A stretch of 64,000 nucleotides of DNA, from positions 21,437 to 85,436 of the forward strand of contig JBEULE010000019.1 in NCBI GenBank assembly GCA_041287495.1. The letters run 5' to 3'. Made by a program: the position numbers and the translations under genes. How positions within the stretch are numbered: position 1 is the stretch's first letter; every line of letters begins with the position of its first letter. This document shows positions 8,234-16,285 of the stretch, in pieces. Below the pieces are notes generated by a model that worked only from the letters and a program-made list of their open reading frames with translations, did no database searches and was not told where the DNA came from. The stretch comes from JAOABC01 sp041287495 (GTDB lineage Bacteria; Aquificota; Aquificia; Aquificales; Hydrogenothermaceae).

Positions 8234-9826
8234 TTATAAATCCCTAAATAACTTATAAAACAGGATAGCTAAGAAAACAAAACCTATGGTTAAACTTATG
8301 TCTGCTATATCTTCTTTTTTACTGATATAGAATAAACCACTACTTATTATAAAGCCTACTGAAAGTATCGATAAGGTCAATTTGTCTGTCTGTTTTTTAT
8401 AAAACTCTTTAATTTCCTCAAAATCTTTAAATATCACTCTGAATGTTAATCTCTCTATCTCTAAGGTTCTTATTAATTTATCTAATCTAAGAGGTAGATG
8501 GTAGTAAAAACTTACAGTGTTTGAGGTATCTTCCATTAAATCTCTTAGCCTATCTTTAAATGACTTGGTTAGAAAATTTGTTAATCTCTCTGTTGGATTG
8601 AATGTTTCATTAAGAACCCTTATAACTCCATCAAGGCCTATTGAAGCCTTTCCTAAGTAAGCTAAAGATGTAGGTAGTTTTAAATTACACTCTCTAACTA
8701 AATCTATTATCTCAAGAACCATATCTTTAAGATTTATGTTTGCCAAAGTTTTGTTGTGATATTTATCTACAAAAAATTCTACATAAGTTTGTAGTTTATC
8801 AAGGTCTGTCTTTGGTGTTATCATTTCCATTCCTTCATAGAATTTCATGGCAAGTTCTGTATTTTTATTTATAACTGCAAATATATGTTCGTAGAGAAGT
8901 TTTTTCTTCTCTCTTGGTAAAGTTCCAACCATTCCAAAATCTATAAGGCAAACTTTACCTTCTTTCGTAATTATGAAATTTCCAGGATGTGGGTCTGCAT
9001 GGTAAAAACCATCTTTAAAAACCATCTTGTAGTATGCATCTGTTATAAGTTCTGCTAACTCTTTTCCGTTAAGATTGTATCTTTTAATATCTTCTGGTGA
9101 ACTTATCTTAAATCCTTCAATGTATTCAAGAACTAGTATGTTTTTGTTAGAAAAATCAGGATAATACTTCGGAATATAAAATTTTTCATTAAACTCTTTA
9201 AAATTTTCTCTAAATGTTGTAATGTTGTTTGCTTCTATCTCAAAATCGGCTTCTCTTAATGTTGTTTGTTTATACTGCATTACTACTGATTTTAAATCAA
9301 GGTCTTTTACAAATTTTGAATGTTTTTCTATAAACGATATTATCTTCATAAAAAGTTTAGCATCTATATTTATAAGTTCTTCTAGGTATGGTCTTTTTAC
9401 CTTTATAGCTACCTGTTCTCCAGATTTTAGTCTTCCTCTGTAAACTTGAGATATTGATGCTGATCCAATTGGCTTTGGATCTATCTCTGTAAATATCTCT
9501 TCTAATGGTTTTTGGTACTCTTTTTCTAAAAAAAATTTTATCTCTTCAAAAGGTATAGGTTTAACACTATCTTGAAGTTTTATTAACTCTTTTATTATTG
9601 ATTGGGGGATTATATCAGGTCTTATACTTAGTATCTGCCCAAGTTTTATAAAAGAAGGTCCTAACTTTTCAAGTGATTCTCTGATTTTTTGTGGTCTTAT
9701 ATCTTCTTCTGTATCTATACCAAAAAGTGCTTTAAAGTATTCGTATATATTGTAAATACCTATTTTTGATAACTCTAATGTTATCTCTCTAAATCTTCTG
9801 TATAGTTTAAGTTTTCTTTTTAACAT
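8234..9826 (-). CDS. ABC1/UbiB-family atypical kinase
   Basis: A 530-aa protein with the family's diagnostic KxGQ motif (SFIKLGQILSIRPD), the alanine-rich or glycine-poor nucleotide loop in GSASISQVYRG, catalytic-type motif HADPHPGNF and metal-binding DFGM. Two hydrophobic helices at the C-terminus anchor it in the membrane. UbiB/Coq8-type proteins support isoprenoid quinone synthesis or transport, possibly as ATPases on lipids. Since this organism seems to make menaquinone by the futalosine route, the role here would be in quinone handling rather than ubiquinone hydroxylation. It overlaps the end of thyX by 20 bases. Confidence 0.88.
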   Translation of the reverse strand: MLKRKLKLYRRFREITLELSKIGIYNIYEYFKALFGIDTEEDIRPQKIRESLEKLGPSFIKLGQILSIRPDIIPQSIIKELIKLQDSVKPIPFEEIKFFLEKEYQKPLEEIFTEIDPKPIGSASISQVYRGRLKSGEQVAIKVKRPYLEELINIDAKLFMKIISFIEKHSKFVKDLDLKSVVMQYKQTTLREADFEIEANNITTFRENFKEFNEKFYIPKYYPDFSNKNILVLEYIEGFKISSPEDIKRYNLNGKELAELITDAYYKMVFKDGFYHADPHPGNFIITKEGKVCLIDFGMVGTLPREKKKLLYEHIFAVINKNTELAMKFYEGMEMITPKTDLDKLQTYVEFFVDKYHNKTLANINLKDMVLEIIDLVRECNLKLPTSLAYLGKASIGLDGVIRVLNETFNPTERLTNFLTKSFKDRLRDLMEDTSNTVSFYYHLPLRLDKLIRTLEIERLTFRVIFKDFEEIKEFYKKQTDKLTLSILSVGFIISSGLFYISKKEDIADISLTIGFVFLAILFYKLFRDL

Positions 9827-10673
9827 TACTATCTAAAAGCTCTCTCATCTGTTTTGCCACATTTCTTATTTCCCATTGAGCATGGATGTTGTCTCTCTTT
9901 TCTATAAAGTCGTATATATCTGTTAATGTTCCAGATACTACTATACTTGTTCTCCTTCCAGAAGGTAATATAAATCTTGCATCTTCTCTCTTTATTTTAA
10001 ACTGATACACAAGTGTGTTGTATATTGATTGAGTAAGATTGTCAAGGGATTTTGCAAGTTCAAAACTTTGAGGGTTTTCTTCTATGGAAGGTGGTATTAT
10101 TAGATAGTTTTCATCTTCTTTTACATATCGTTGACTTCTCTGTGAAAAGTTAAGTTTGGTGTGCCGGACTAGCTGATGAGTCATATTTCTACTGACTTTG
10201 TCTATGTAAAATACAGCCCAACCATCATACTCTGTTTGTATTTTTAAAAGGGTAACATTTTCAAGTTGTCCAAGAGGTTTAATCTCACTTTCAAATTGGG
10301 CTATCTTCTCAAAAGATTTGTAATATTCCTCTTCACTAAACACAAGAAGTTCCTCAAGATAGTGTCTTAAAGATATACCAATTACATCTGGATATTTTAG
10401 ATTGTAAACTGACTTGAACTTTGTTGCTCCTATCCTTAATGCATCCTCTTCTCCAACCTTTTTATATACAAAAGAATGAGCAAAAACTGAAAAATGTTTG
10501 TAATTTCCAAGTTTTGATAGAAACTCTGCTCTTTTCTCTTTTTCTACTATTCTTGGATCTTGTAGTAGATAGTTTAAATCTCCGGAAGTATAACAGACTC
10601 TCGCACCAAAAGATGAAAATGGAATAACATCTTTAAAGTCTTCTACTGAGAAATGTTTTAGGATTAGAGACAT
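9807..10673 (-). CDS. thyX: Flavin-dependent thymidylate synthase ThyX
   Basis: Makes dTMP from dUMP using methylenetetrahydrofolate and FAD/NADPH. The ThyX signature is visible as RHTKLNFSQRSQRY, corresponding to RHRx7S with a neighbouring QRSQRY; the central arginine is replaced by threonine in RHT, a variation worth noting. The C-terminal helix region REDARFILPSGRRTS contains the substrate-binding arginines. Length 288 aa, slightly long for the family. It heads a minus-strand pair with the UbiB-like gene. Confidence 0.9.
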   Translation of the reverse strand: MSLILKHFSVEDFKDVIPFSSFGARVCYTSGDLNYLLQDPRIVEKEKRAEFLSKLGNYKHFSVFAHSFVYKKVGEEDALRIGATKFKSVYNLKYPDVIGISLRHYLEELLVFSEEEYYKSFEKIAQFESEIKPLGQLENVTLLKIQTEYDGWAVFYIDKVSRNMTHQLVRHTKLNFSQRSQRYVKEDENYLIIPPSIEENPQSFELAKSLDNLTQSIYNTLVYQFKIKREDARFILPSGRRTSIVVSGTLTDIYDFIEKRDNIHAQWEIRNVAKQMRELLDSNVKKKT

Positions 10674-10693
10674 TAAAAACTCCTCATTTGTAA

Positions 10694-10766
10694 TGGAGTG
10701 GAGGGGACTCGAACCCCCGACCTCCTACACGCCAAGCAGGTGCTCTCCCAACTGAGCTACCACCCC
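10694..10766 (-). tRNA. tRNA-Ala (anticodon GGC)
   Basis: The minus strand folds into a cloverleaf of 73 bases. Acceptor GGGGTGG pairs with CCACTCC (one G-T), the D arm is AGCTC...GAGC, the anticodon stem CCTGC/GTAGG holds loop TTGGCGT with anticodon GGC, and the T arm is GGGGG/TTCGAGT/CCCCT. CCA is not encoded. A TATAAT lies upstream at 10787-10782 on the minus strand, with a poor -35. Confidence 0.97.
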
Positions 10767-10853
10767 ATAATGTTATTATTAATTATAACATATTACTTCT
10801 TATAAAAATGAGTTGTATTATAATTTTAATAAAACTATCTGAGGAGAAAAAGT

Positions 10854-11873
10854 ATGAAGATACATTTTTTTGAAGTTGAGGATTGGGAGAGGTTATATCT
10901 TGAAAAGAAGATTAAAGATTTAGGAATAGATGGAGAAATAAGTTTCACTAAAGAGCCGCTTGATAATGCAAGTGTAGAGTTATACAAAGATATAGATGTT
11001 GCTGTTGTATTTATATATTCAAAACTTTCAAAGGAAGTTATAGATAAGCTAAAAAATCTTAAACTTATAATAACTAGATCAACAGGGTATGACCATATAG
11101 ATATCACCTATGCAAAACAAAATGGTATAACAGTTTGTAATGTTCCTGGATACGGTAATAATACAGTTGCTGAGTATACATTTGCACTTATACTTGCCCT
11201 TGCAAGAAAGTTTAAACCGATGATAGAGAGAACTTCAAAAGGTATCTTTTCAAGGGATGGGTTAACAGGTATAGATATTATGGGGAAAACTATCGGTGTT
11301 ATTGGAGCTGGAAGAATAGGTAAACACGTTATAAGGATAGCTTACGGTTTTGGTATGAAGATACTCGTATATGACAGGTCAAAAGATCAGGAACTTATTG
11401 ATAGGTATGGTGTTGAGTATGTTAGTCTTGAAGATTTACTCCGGATGTCTGATATAGTTACAATTCATGTTCCTTACAATAAATCAACTCACCATCTTAT
11501 AAACAGATTTAATATAAAACTTATGAAGTTAGATGCTATGCTTATAAACACATCCCGTGGTGCAGTAGTAGAGATTGAAGCTATAGTTCAAGCTCTTAAA
11601 GAGGGAAGACTTGCAGGAGGTGTTGGATTAGATACATTTGAAGCCGAAGATGTATGGATAGAGGAGGAGTTTTTAAAGAGAGATGATATTCCAGCTATAA
11701 AACTAAAAAAAGCAATGGAAACATTTTATATTTTACATTCAGAGAATGTTATCGTTTCACCACATAATGCATATAATACAAAAGATGCTCTTTACAGGAT
11801 ATTGGATATAACACTTGAAAATCTTAAAGATTTTACACAAGGTATATGTAAGAATGTTGTTACAGAGGTGTGA
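10854..11873 (+). CDS. D-isomer-specific 2-hydroxyacid dehydrogenase
   Basis: A 339-aa NAD-dependent dehydrogenase. The Rossmann motif is GVIGAGRIGKHV (about 145-156) with the acidic end of strand 2 in LVYDRS, which favours NAD over NADP. Catalytic residues are recognisable as R in NTSRGAVVE, E in LDTFEAED and H in SPHNAY. It is closest in layout to D-lactate dehydrogenases, so reduction of pyruvate or a related 2-oxoacid is likely, but the exact substrate is uncertain. A TATAAT at 10819-10824 may be its -10; mqnC follows after one base. Confidence 0.88.
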   Translation: MKIHFFEVEDWERLYLEKKIKDLGIDGEISFTKEPLDNASVELYKDIDVAVVFIYSKLSKEVIDKLKNLKLIITRSTGYDHIDITYAKQNGITVCNVPGYGNNTVAEYTFALILALARKFKPMIERTSKGIFSRDGLTGIDIMGKTIGVIGAGRIGKHVIRIAYGFGMKILVYDRSKDQELIDRYGVEYVSLEDLLRMSDIVTIHVPYNKSTHHLINRFNIKLMKLDAMLINTSRGAVVEIEAIVQALKEGRLAGGVGLDTFEAEDVWIEEEFLKRDDIPAIKLKKAMETFYILHSENVIVSPHNAYNTKDALYRILDITLENLKDFTQGICKNVVTEV

Positions 11874-11874
11874 G

Positions 11875-12963
11875 ATGATAAAAGCTGAAAAGGACAGTTA
11901 TTTAGTTGATAAAGTTTTTGATGGACAGAGAATAACAGAAGAAGAAGCTTTATATATGCTTGAAAATTTTGATTTACTTACTCTTGGAAGATTGGCAGAT
12001 TTTGTAAGACAAAAGAAACATCCTGAAAATATAGCTACTTTTGTTGTAGATAGGAATATTAATTATACAAATATCTGTGTTGCCGGTTGTAAGTTCTGTG
12101 CTTTTCAGAGAAGGAAGTCAGACAGTGATAGTTATGTTCTTGATATGGATGAGATTTTTCAAAAAGTTCAGGAGCTTGTTGAGTGGGGAGGAACTACACT
12201 TCTTATGCAGGGAGGCTTAAATCCGGATTTAAGACTTGATTTTTATGTTGAGATGTTTAGTAGAATAAAGGAAAGATTTCCAAATATTCAGATACATTCC
12301 CTCTCTGCTACAGAGATTAACTATATATCCAAACTGGAAAAAATTCCAGTTATAGAGGTTCTAAGAATTTTAAAAGAAGCCGGACTTGACTCTCTACCTG
12401 GAGGAGGAGCAGAGATTCTATCTGATGAAGTTAGAGTTTTAATATCATCAAATAAGACAACGACTCAGCAATGGCTTGAAGTTCACAGATCAGCCCATGA
12501 GCTTGGAATGAGATCTACTGCTACCATGATGTTTGGACATGTTGAAAAACCAAAGCATATAATTCAACATCTTAAAAATGTCAGAGATCTTCAAGATAAA
12601 ACTAATGGTTTTACAGCTTTTATACCTTGGACATTCCAAAAAGGAAATACCCAGCTTGACCACTTAGAACCTACAACATCTGTTTGGTATTTAAAAGTTT
12701 TGGCAGTTTCAAGAATATTTTTAGATAACTTTGATAATATTCAATCTTCCCATGTTACACAAACTATGAAGATAGGACAGATAGGTTTAAGATTTGGAGC
12801 TAACGATCTTGGTAGTACCATGATAGAGGAAAATGTGGTAGCATCTACTGGATTTAAAGTGTCAGCACCAAGACCTGAGAAGATGGCAAAATATATAAAA
12901 GAGGCAGGTTTCATTCCAGCCCAGAGAGATACATATTACAACATCGTAAAAATTTACAACTAA
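11875..12963 (+). CDS. mqnC: Cyclic dehypoxanthinyl futalosine synthase MqnC
   Basis: Radical SAM enzyme of the futalosine route to menaquinone; it cyclises dehypoxanthinyl futalosine. The start at 11875 follows the upstream stop by one base; an in-frame start at 11815 would give an odd N-terminus. Motifs: DRNINYTNIC then CKFCAF (CxxxCxxC), LLMQGGLNPD, and SLPGGGAEILSDEVR, characteristic of the MqnC/MqnE/CofH group, with MqnC favoured by the N-terminal LTLGRLADFVR region. Length 362 aa. It indicates menaquinone-type respiration, consistent with cytochrome bd oxidase here. Confidence 0.9.
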   Translation: MIKAEKDSYLVDKVFDGQRITEEEALYMLENFDLLTLGRLADFVRQKKHPENIATFVVDRNINYTNICVAGCKFCAFQRRKSDSDSYVLDMDEIFQKVQELVEWGGTTLLMQGGLNPDLRLDFYVEMFSRIKERFPNIQIHSLSATEINYISKLEKIPVIEVLRILKEAGLDSLPGGGAEILSDEVRVLISSNKTTTQQWLEVHRSAHELGMRSTATMMFGHVEKPKHIIQHLKNVRDLQDKTNGFTAFIPWTFQKGNTQLDHLEPTTSVWYLKVLAVSRIFLDNFDNIQSSHVTQTMKIGQIGLRFGANDLGSTMIEENVVASTGFKVSAPRPEKMAKYIKEAGFIPAQRDTYYNIVKIYN

Positions 12964-12974
12964 TCTTTACCTCT

Positions 12975-13002
12975 TTGAATTTTGGATAAACTGATATATA
13001 AT
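12975..13002 (+). promoter_or_regulatory. Promoter of tRNA-His
   Basis: TTGAAT at 12975-12980 and TATAAT at 12997-13002 are separated by 16 bases. Transcription would start about nine bases before the tRNA. Confidence 0.6.
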
Positions 13003-13017
13003 ATTTAACCTAAACAT

Positions 13018-13091
13018 GGAGGATGTAGCTCAGTCGGCAGAGCACAAGGTTGTGGCCCTTGGGGTCGCGGGTTCGAGTCCCGTCATCCTCC
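13018..13091 (+). tRNA. tRNA-His (anticodon GTG)
   Basis: Cloverleaf with the histidine-specific extra G(-1) at 13018 opposite C73 at 13091. Acceptor GAGGATG/CATCCTC, D arm GCTC...GAGC, anticodon stem CAAGG/CCTTG with loop TTGTGGC (anticodon GTG), T arm GCGGG/TTCGAGT/CCCGT. CCA is not encoded. It lies alone between mqnC and the opposing purM. Confidence 0.97.
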
Positions 13092-13094
13092 CTT

Positions 13095-14117
13095 TTATAT
13101 TATATTTACTGATTTTTCTCCTTTTTCTAAATAGCCTATTATATAAGGTTTTTCGCCGAGGTCTTCTAATATCTGGATTGTATCTTTCTCATCTTTTTTA
13201 TCAACTGCCAGTATGATACCTATTCCCATGTTAAAGGTTTTGTACATTTCCCTTTTTTCTATCTGGCCTTCTTTCTCTATCCATTTAAATATAGGTAAAA
13301 TTTCCCAAGACCCTTCTTCTATAACTGCTCTTAGTCCATTGTTTATGACCCTTATTAGATTTCCGGGTATTCCTCCTCCGGTTATATGGGCTATAGCCTT
13401 AATATCAACTCTCTTTGAAAGTTCTAATATAGGTTTTACATATATCTTTGTAGGTGTTAAAAGCTCTTCTCCTAAAGTTTTTCCAAACTCTTCAAAGTAG
13501 TTTGTATATCTATAACCTTTTAGCTCTACCAGTTTCCTAACTAAGGAGTAGCCATTACTATGGACGCCAGATGAACCAACTCCTATAAGGATATTTCCTT
13601 CTTGGGTTTTACTACCGTCAACCATCTTCTCTCTCTCAACAACACCAACTGCAAAACCTGCTAAATCATACTCTCCATCTCTATACATCCCAGGCATCTC
13701 TGCTGTTTCACCACCAACTAAAGCACATCCTGCAATCTCACAACCTTTAACTATACCTTTTATAACATCTACGGCAACATGAGGTTCTAACCTTCCAGTT
13801 GCAAAGTAATCAAGGAAGAAGAGAGGTTTTGAAGTTGTAGTTATAAGGTCATTTACACACATTGCTACAAGGTCTATACCTATTGTGTCGTGTTTATCAA
13901 GGATTTGAGCTATTTTTAGTTTTGTTCCTACACCATCTGTAGATGATGTTATTACAGGTTCCTTGTAGTTTGCTATTTCAAGTAGATAAGCTGATGCAAA
14001 TCCTCCTATCGGAGTGATAACATTTCTGCTGAAGGTACTTTTTACTAATGTTTTTATCTGATCTACAAATTTATCTGCCTTTTCTATATCAACTCCGGCA
14101 TCTTTGTATGTAAGCAT
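13095..14117 (-). CDS. purM: Phosphoribosylformylglycinamidine cyclo-ligase PurM
   Basis: Fifth step of purine synthesis: closes FGAM to AIR with ATP. Conserved elements include the N-terminal SYKDAGVD-like start (TYKDAGVDIEKAD), STDGVGTKLKIA, GIDLVAMCVNDL, GGETAEMPGMY, GVGSSGVHSNGYSLVRK and HITGGGIPGNL. The length of 340 aa is normal. A GAGGGG precedes the start. Its stop nearly abuts tRNA-His on the opposite strand, and pgpA is 11 bases upstream. Confidence 0.97.
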   Translation of the reverse strand: MLTYKDAGVDIEKADKFVDQIKTLVKSTFSRNVITPIGGFASAYLLEIANYKEPVITSSTDGVGTKLKIAQILDKHDTIGIDLVAMCVNDLITTTSKPLFFLDYFATGRLEPHVAVDVIKGIVKGCEIAGCALVGGETAEMPGMYRDGEYDLAGFAVGVVEREKMVDGSKTQEGNILIGVGSSGVHSNGYSLVRKLVELKGYRYTNYFEEFGKTLGEELLTPTKIYVKPILELSKRVDIKAIAHITGGGIPGNLIRVINNGLRAVIEEGSWEILPIFKWIEKEGQIEKREMYKTFNMGIGIILAVDKKDEKDTIQILEDLGEKPYIIGYLEKGEKSVNII

Positions 14118-14128
14118 CTTCTACCCCT

Positions 14129-14611
14129 CTAAAATTTAAAGATATACATAAATCCGTGGAGTATCAAAAAACTATAAACTCCGGCTAAAACGTCATCCAA
14201 CATTATTCCTATTCCCATAGGATACTTTTCAAGAGCTTTTATAGGGGGAGGTTTCAGTATGTCAATTATTCTGAATATAACAAATCCGAGTATAAAGTAG
14301 ATTAAAATCTGATTTAACTGATACTTTGAAGGGTCTATACCTATCATAGTTATCATATATCCTGCAATCTCATCTATGGTAACAAAAGAAGGGTCTTTGT
14401 CCTGAAACTTTTGACTTATGATGTGTGAAGCCCATATTCCTATGAGTATAACTGACATTGTTATTGAAAATTGAGCTAATATACCTTTATCCCAGTAAAG
14501 GTAAAAAAACGGTAATGCTCCTAATGTTCCAACTGTCCCAGGAGCTATGGGAAACTTACCAAGATAAAAAGAAGTTCCTAAAAACATAGCTATCTTTTCG
14601 GTTAAATTCAT
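14129..14611 (-). CDS. pgpA: Phosphatidylglycerophosphatase A
   Basis: A 160-aa membrane enzyme removing phosphate from phosphatidylglycerol phosphate. Family motifs: GKFPIAPGTVGTLGALP near the N-terminus, DPSFVTIDEIAGYMI with the metal-binding acidic residues, and FRIIDILKPPPIKALEK followed by MGIMLDDVLAG. Three or four hydrophobic helices. It lies upstream of purM and is probably co-transcribed with it. Confidence 0.95.
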   Translation of the reverse strand: MNLTEKIAMFLGTSFYLGKFPIAPGTVGTLGALPFFYLYWDKGILAQFSITMSVILIGIWASHIISQKFQDKDPSFVTIDEIAGYMITMIGIDPSKYQLNQILIYFILGFVIFRIIDILKPPPIKALEKYPMGIGIMLDDVLAGVYSFLILHGFMYIFKF

Positions 14612-14678
14612 AAAATCTCCACTTTTTTGGTTGATTTAGAATATAATTATATCATACAGAGTTTTGGAGGATACCACT

Positions 14679-14774
14679 ATGGATGTAGGCACTTGGTTTC
14701 CTATAGTGATATTAGGAATGGTAATATTTACATTTATCATTTTTGGTTTATTTGTTTATTTAGATAGAGGCTGA
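14679..14774 (+). CDS. Small single-helix membrane protein (31 aa), unidentified
   Basis: A short ORF with a strong ribosome-binding site (GGAGG eight bases before the ATG). It starts MDVGTWFPIVILG and continues as one hydrophobic helix of about 22 residues ending in VYLDRG. Its stop overlaps the neighbourhood of the thiE start by one base, so translation of thiE is probably coupled to it. The form resembles small accessory subunits of membrane oxidases, but I cannot assign it to a family. Good initiation signal, coding length and tight spacing argue that it is real. Confidence 0.6.
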   Translation: MDVGTWFPIVILGMVIFTFIIFGLFVYLDRG

Positions 14775-14775
14775 T

Positions 14776-15327
14776 GTGGATAGGTTGTACTTTATAACTG
14801 ATAGGAAAAAGTTTAAAAAACCTTTTTTAGATCAGATAAAAGTAGTTTTAGATAAAGGTGTAAGATTAATTCAGATTAGGGAGAAAGACCTGCCCGACGA
14901 TGAGTTGTATAGACTTGTGGAGAATACCTTGGAGATTGCAAAAGGTTATGATGTTAAGATTTTTATAAATTCAAGGGTGGATGTTGCTGTTCTTTTGGGT
15001 TTATATGGAGTACACCTTCCAGAAAAAAGTCTTCCTATTAAATCAGTAAAACATAAATTTTCTAATTTAGTTATAGGTAAGTCTTGTCATACCATCGAAG
15101 AGGCTGTTAAAGCTCAAGAGGAAAGTGCAGATTATATATTCTTCTCTCCAGTTTTTGAAGTAGAGGGAAAAGGTAAACCTGTGGGTTTAGATGGATTAAG
15201 AGAGTTAGTTAAGAAAGTTACTATTCCAGTTTATGCATTAGGTGGTATAAATAAAATGAATATTAAGGAAGTTTTAGATACAGGTGTTTATGGTGTAGCT
15301 GGTATAAGAATGTTTTTAGAGGATTAA
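14776..15327 (+). CDS. thiE: Thiamine phosphate synthase (ThiE/TenI family)
   Basis: A 183-aa TIM barrel. It shows LYFITDR at the N-terminus, IQIREKDL for pyrophosphate/magnesium binding, FINSRVDVAVLLGLYGVHL, and FFSPVFEVEGKGKPVG followed by VYALGGI. ThiE joins the thiazole and pyrimidine halves of thiamine; TenI relatives are aromatases. The SPVF and K-P-x-G patterns occur in both, and the protein is shorter than typical ThiE (about 210 aa), so TenI is an alternative. The start is a GTG immediately after the small membrane ORF. Confidence 0.8.
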   Translation: MDRLYFITDRKKFKKPFLDQIKVVLDKGVRLIQIREKDLPDDELYRLVENTLEIAKGYDVKIFINSRVDVAVLLGLYGVHLPEKSLPIKSVKHKFSNLVIGKSCHTIEEAVKAQEESADYIFFSPVFEVEGKGKPVGLDGLRELVKKVTIPVYALGGINKMNIKEVLDTGVYGVAGIRMFLED

Positions 15328-15330
15328 GAT

Positions 15331-16284
15331 TTGAGAAAAGAGGTTGATATACTACTTAAAGATATAATAAAGAATCCACCTAAGAAATTTATTCAGATGC
15401 TTACAGGTAAATTACCTGTAAAACTTTTAGATACAGAACTTCCTTACACAACTAATAAGAAAGCTGATTTTGTTATAGAGCTTGGGGATAATTCTATACT
15501 TCACCTTGAATTTCAAAGTTATAACGATAGAAATATGTTAGATAGGATGCTTGAATACTTTTTTTTAATATACAGGAAAACGGGAAATAAAAATATATAC
15601 CAGTTTTGTATATATGTTGGTAATGACTCACCTAAGATGGAAAATGAAATTCAATTTCCGTTTTTTAAATACAGTTATAAACTAGTAGATATGAGGCAGA
15701 TAAACTGTCAAGACTTAATAGCAAGTGATAATATAGAAGATAAATTATTGGCTGCCCTTTGTAACATAGAAAACCCAAAACTTTATATAAATCATATGAG
15801 AGAAGTATTGGATAATTTACCAAAAAAAGAAAGGCAGGATAAAGTTTATCTCTTGATTGAAATAATGAAATTGAGAGATATCTTAAAGGAAGGATTAATA
15901 AAAATTAAGGAGGATTCTACCATGCCTATAAGAGTTACTATAGACCTTGATGAAATTATAAATGATCCTTTGTTAGGTGAAATTGCAAAAATGGCTATAG
16001 AGAAAGGTGAAAAAGTTGGATTCGAGCAAGGTTTACAACAGGGTTTACAACAAGGCTTACAACAAGGCTTACAACAAGGTTTACAACAGGGTAGAATAAT
16101 GGAGATTCAGAATAATATTATAGATATTATAGAATCTAGATATGAAGATATTCCTCAGGGTTTAATTGAAGATATAAAGAAAATAGATAATATTGATAAA
16201 CTCAAGAGTATACTCCGCTACAGTGTAAAAAGTTCGTGTATTGAAGATGTAATTTCCTATGTAAAGTCAGTAATGGGAGATTAG
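15331..16284 (+). CDS. Rpn-family PD-(D/E)XK nuclease, full-length product
   Basis: A 317-aa protein of the recombination-promoting nuclease group, often mislabelled as transposase. The nuclease core is visible as D46 in KKADFVIEL and E60-Q62 in LHLEFQ (D...ExQ). The C-terminal tail holds a run of five GLQQ-type repeats (residues about 233-253) encoded by 12-base tandem repeats. It starts at TTG three bases after thiE, an inefficient start. A far better internal start lies at codon 198. Family members act in phage defence and DNA cleavage, with a short internal product as antitoxin (established for E. coli Rpn proteins). Confidence 0.85.
   Translation: MRKEVDILLKDIIKNPPKKFIQMLTGKLPVKLLDTELPYTTNKKADFVIELGDNSILHLEFQSYNDRNMLDRMLEYFFLIYRKTGNKNIYQFCIYVGNDSPKMENEIQFPFFKYSYKLVDMRQINCQDLIASDNIEDKLLAALCNIENPKLYINHMREVLDNLPKKERQDKVYLLIEIMKLRDILKEGLIKIKEDSTMPIRVTIDLDEIINDPLLGEIAKMAIEKGEKVGFEQGLQQGLQQGLQQGLQQGLQQGRIMEIQNNIIDIIESRYEDIPQGLIEDIKKIDNIDKLKSILRYSVKSSCIEDVISYVKSVMGD
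15922..16284 (+). CDS. Internal short Rpn product (RpnS-like), gene within a gene
   Basis: In-frame ATG at 15922 (codon 198 of the Rpn gene) is preceded by AAGGAGG at 15907-15913 with an 8-base spacer, the best ribosome-binding site in the region and much stronger than that of the full-length TTG start. The product would be 120 aa, beginning MPIRVTIDLDEIINDPLLG, lacking the nuclease core and carrying the GLQQ repeats and C-terminal helical tail. In E. coli, Rpn genes make such short C-terminal proteins that bind and block the nuclease. Same role here is inference. Confidence 0.7.
   Translation: MPIRVTIDLDEIINDPLLGEIAKMAIEKGEKVGFEQGLQQGLQQGLQQGLQQGLQQGRIMEIQNNIIDIIESRYEDIPQGLIEDIKKIDNIDKLKSILRYSVKSSCIEDVISYVKSVMGD
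16027..16086 (+). repeat. Five 12-base tandem repeats within the Rpn gene
   Basis: Units of CAAGGTTTACAA with one or two substitutions, five in a row, in frame, giving QGLQ units. Variation in copy number would keep the reading frame but change the length of both the nuclease tail and the internal short product. Confidence 0.95.
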
Positions 16285-16285
16285 T

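Noticed and set aside
13016..13216. 66-codon open frame beginning MEDVAQSAEH
   Set aside because: It is a translation of tRNA-His and then of the antisense of purM; no independent coding signal.
16027..16086. CRISPR-like array
   Set aside because: Units are 12 bases, contiguous, in frame and without spacers.
15331..16284. Transposase
   Set aside because: Rpn proteins are often named transposase, but there are no terminal repeats or target duplication around the gene, and the D..ExQ core is a nuclease fold.
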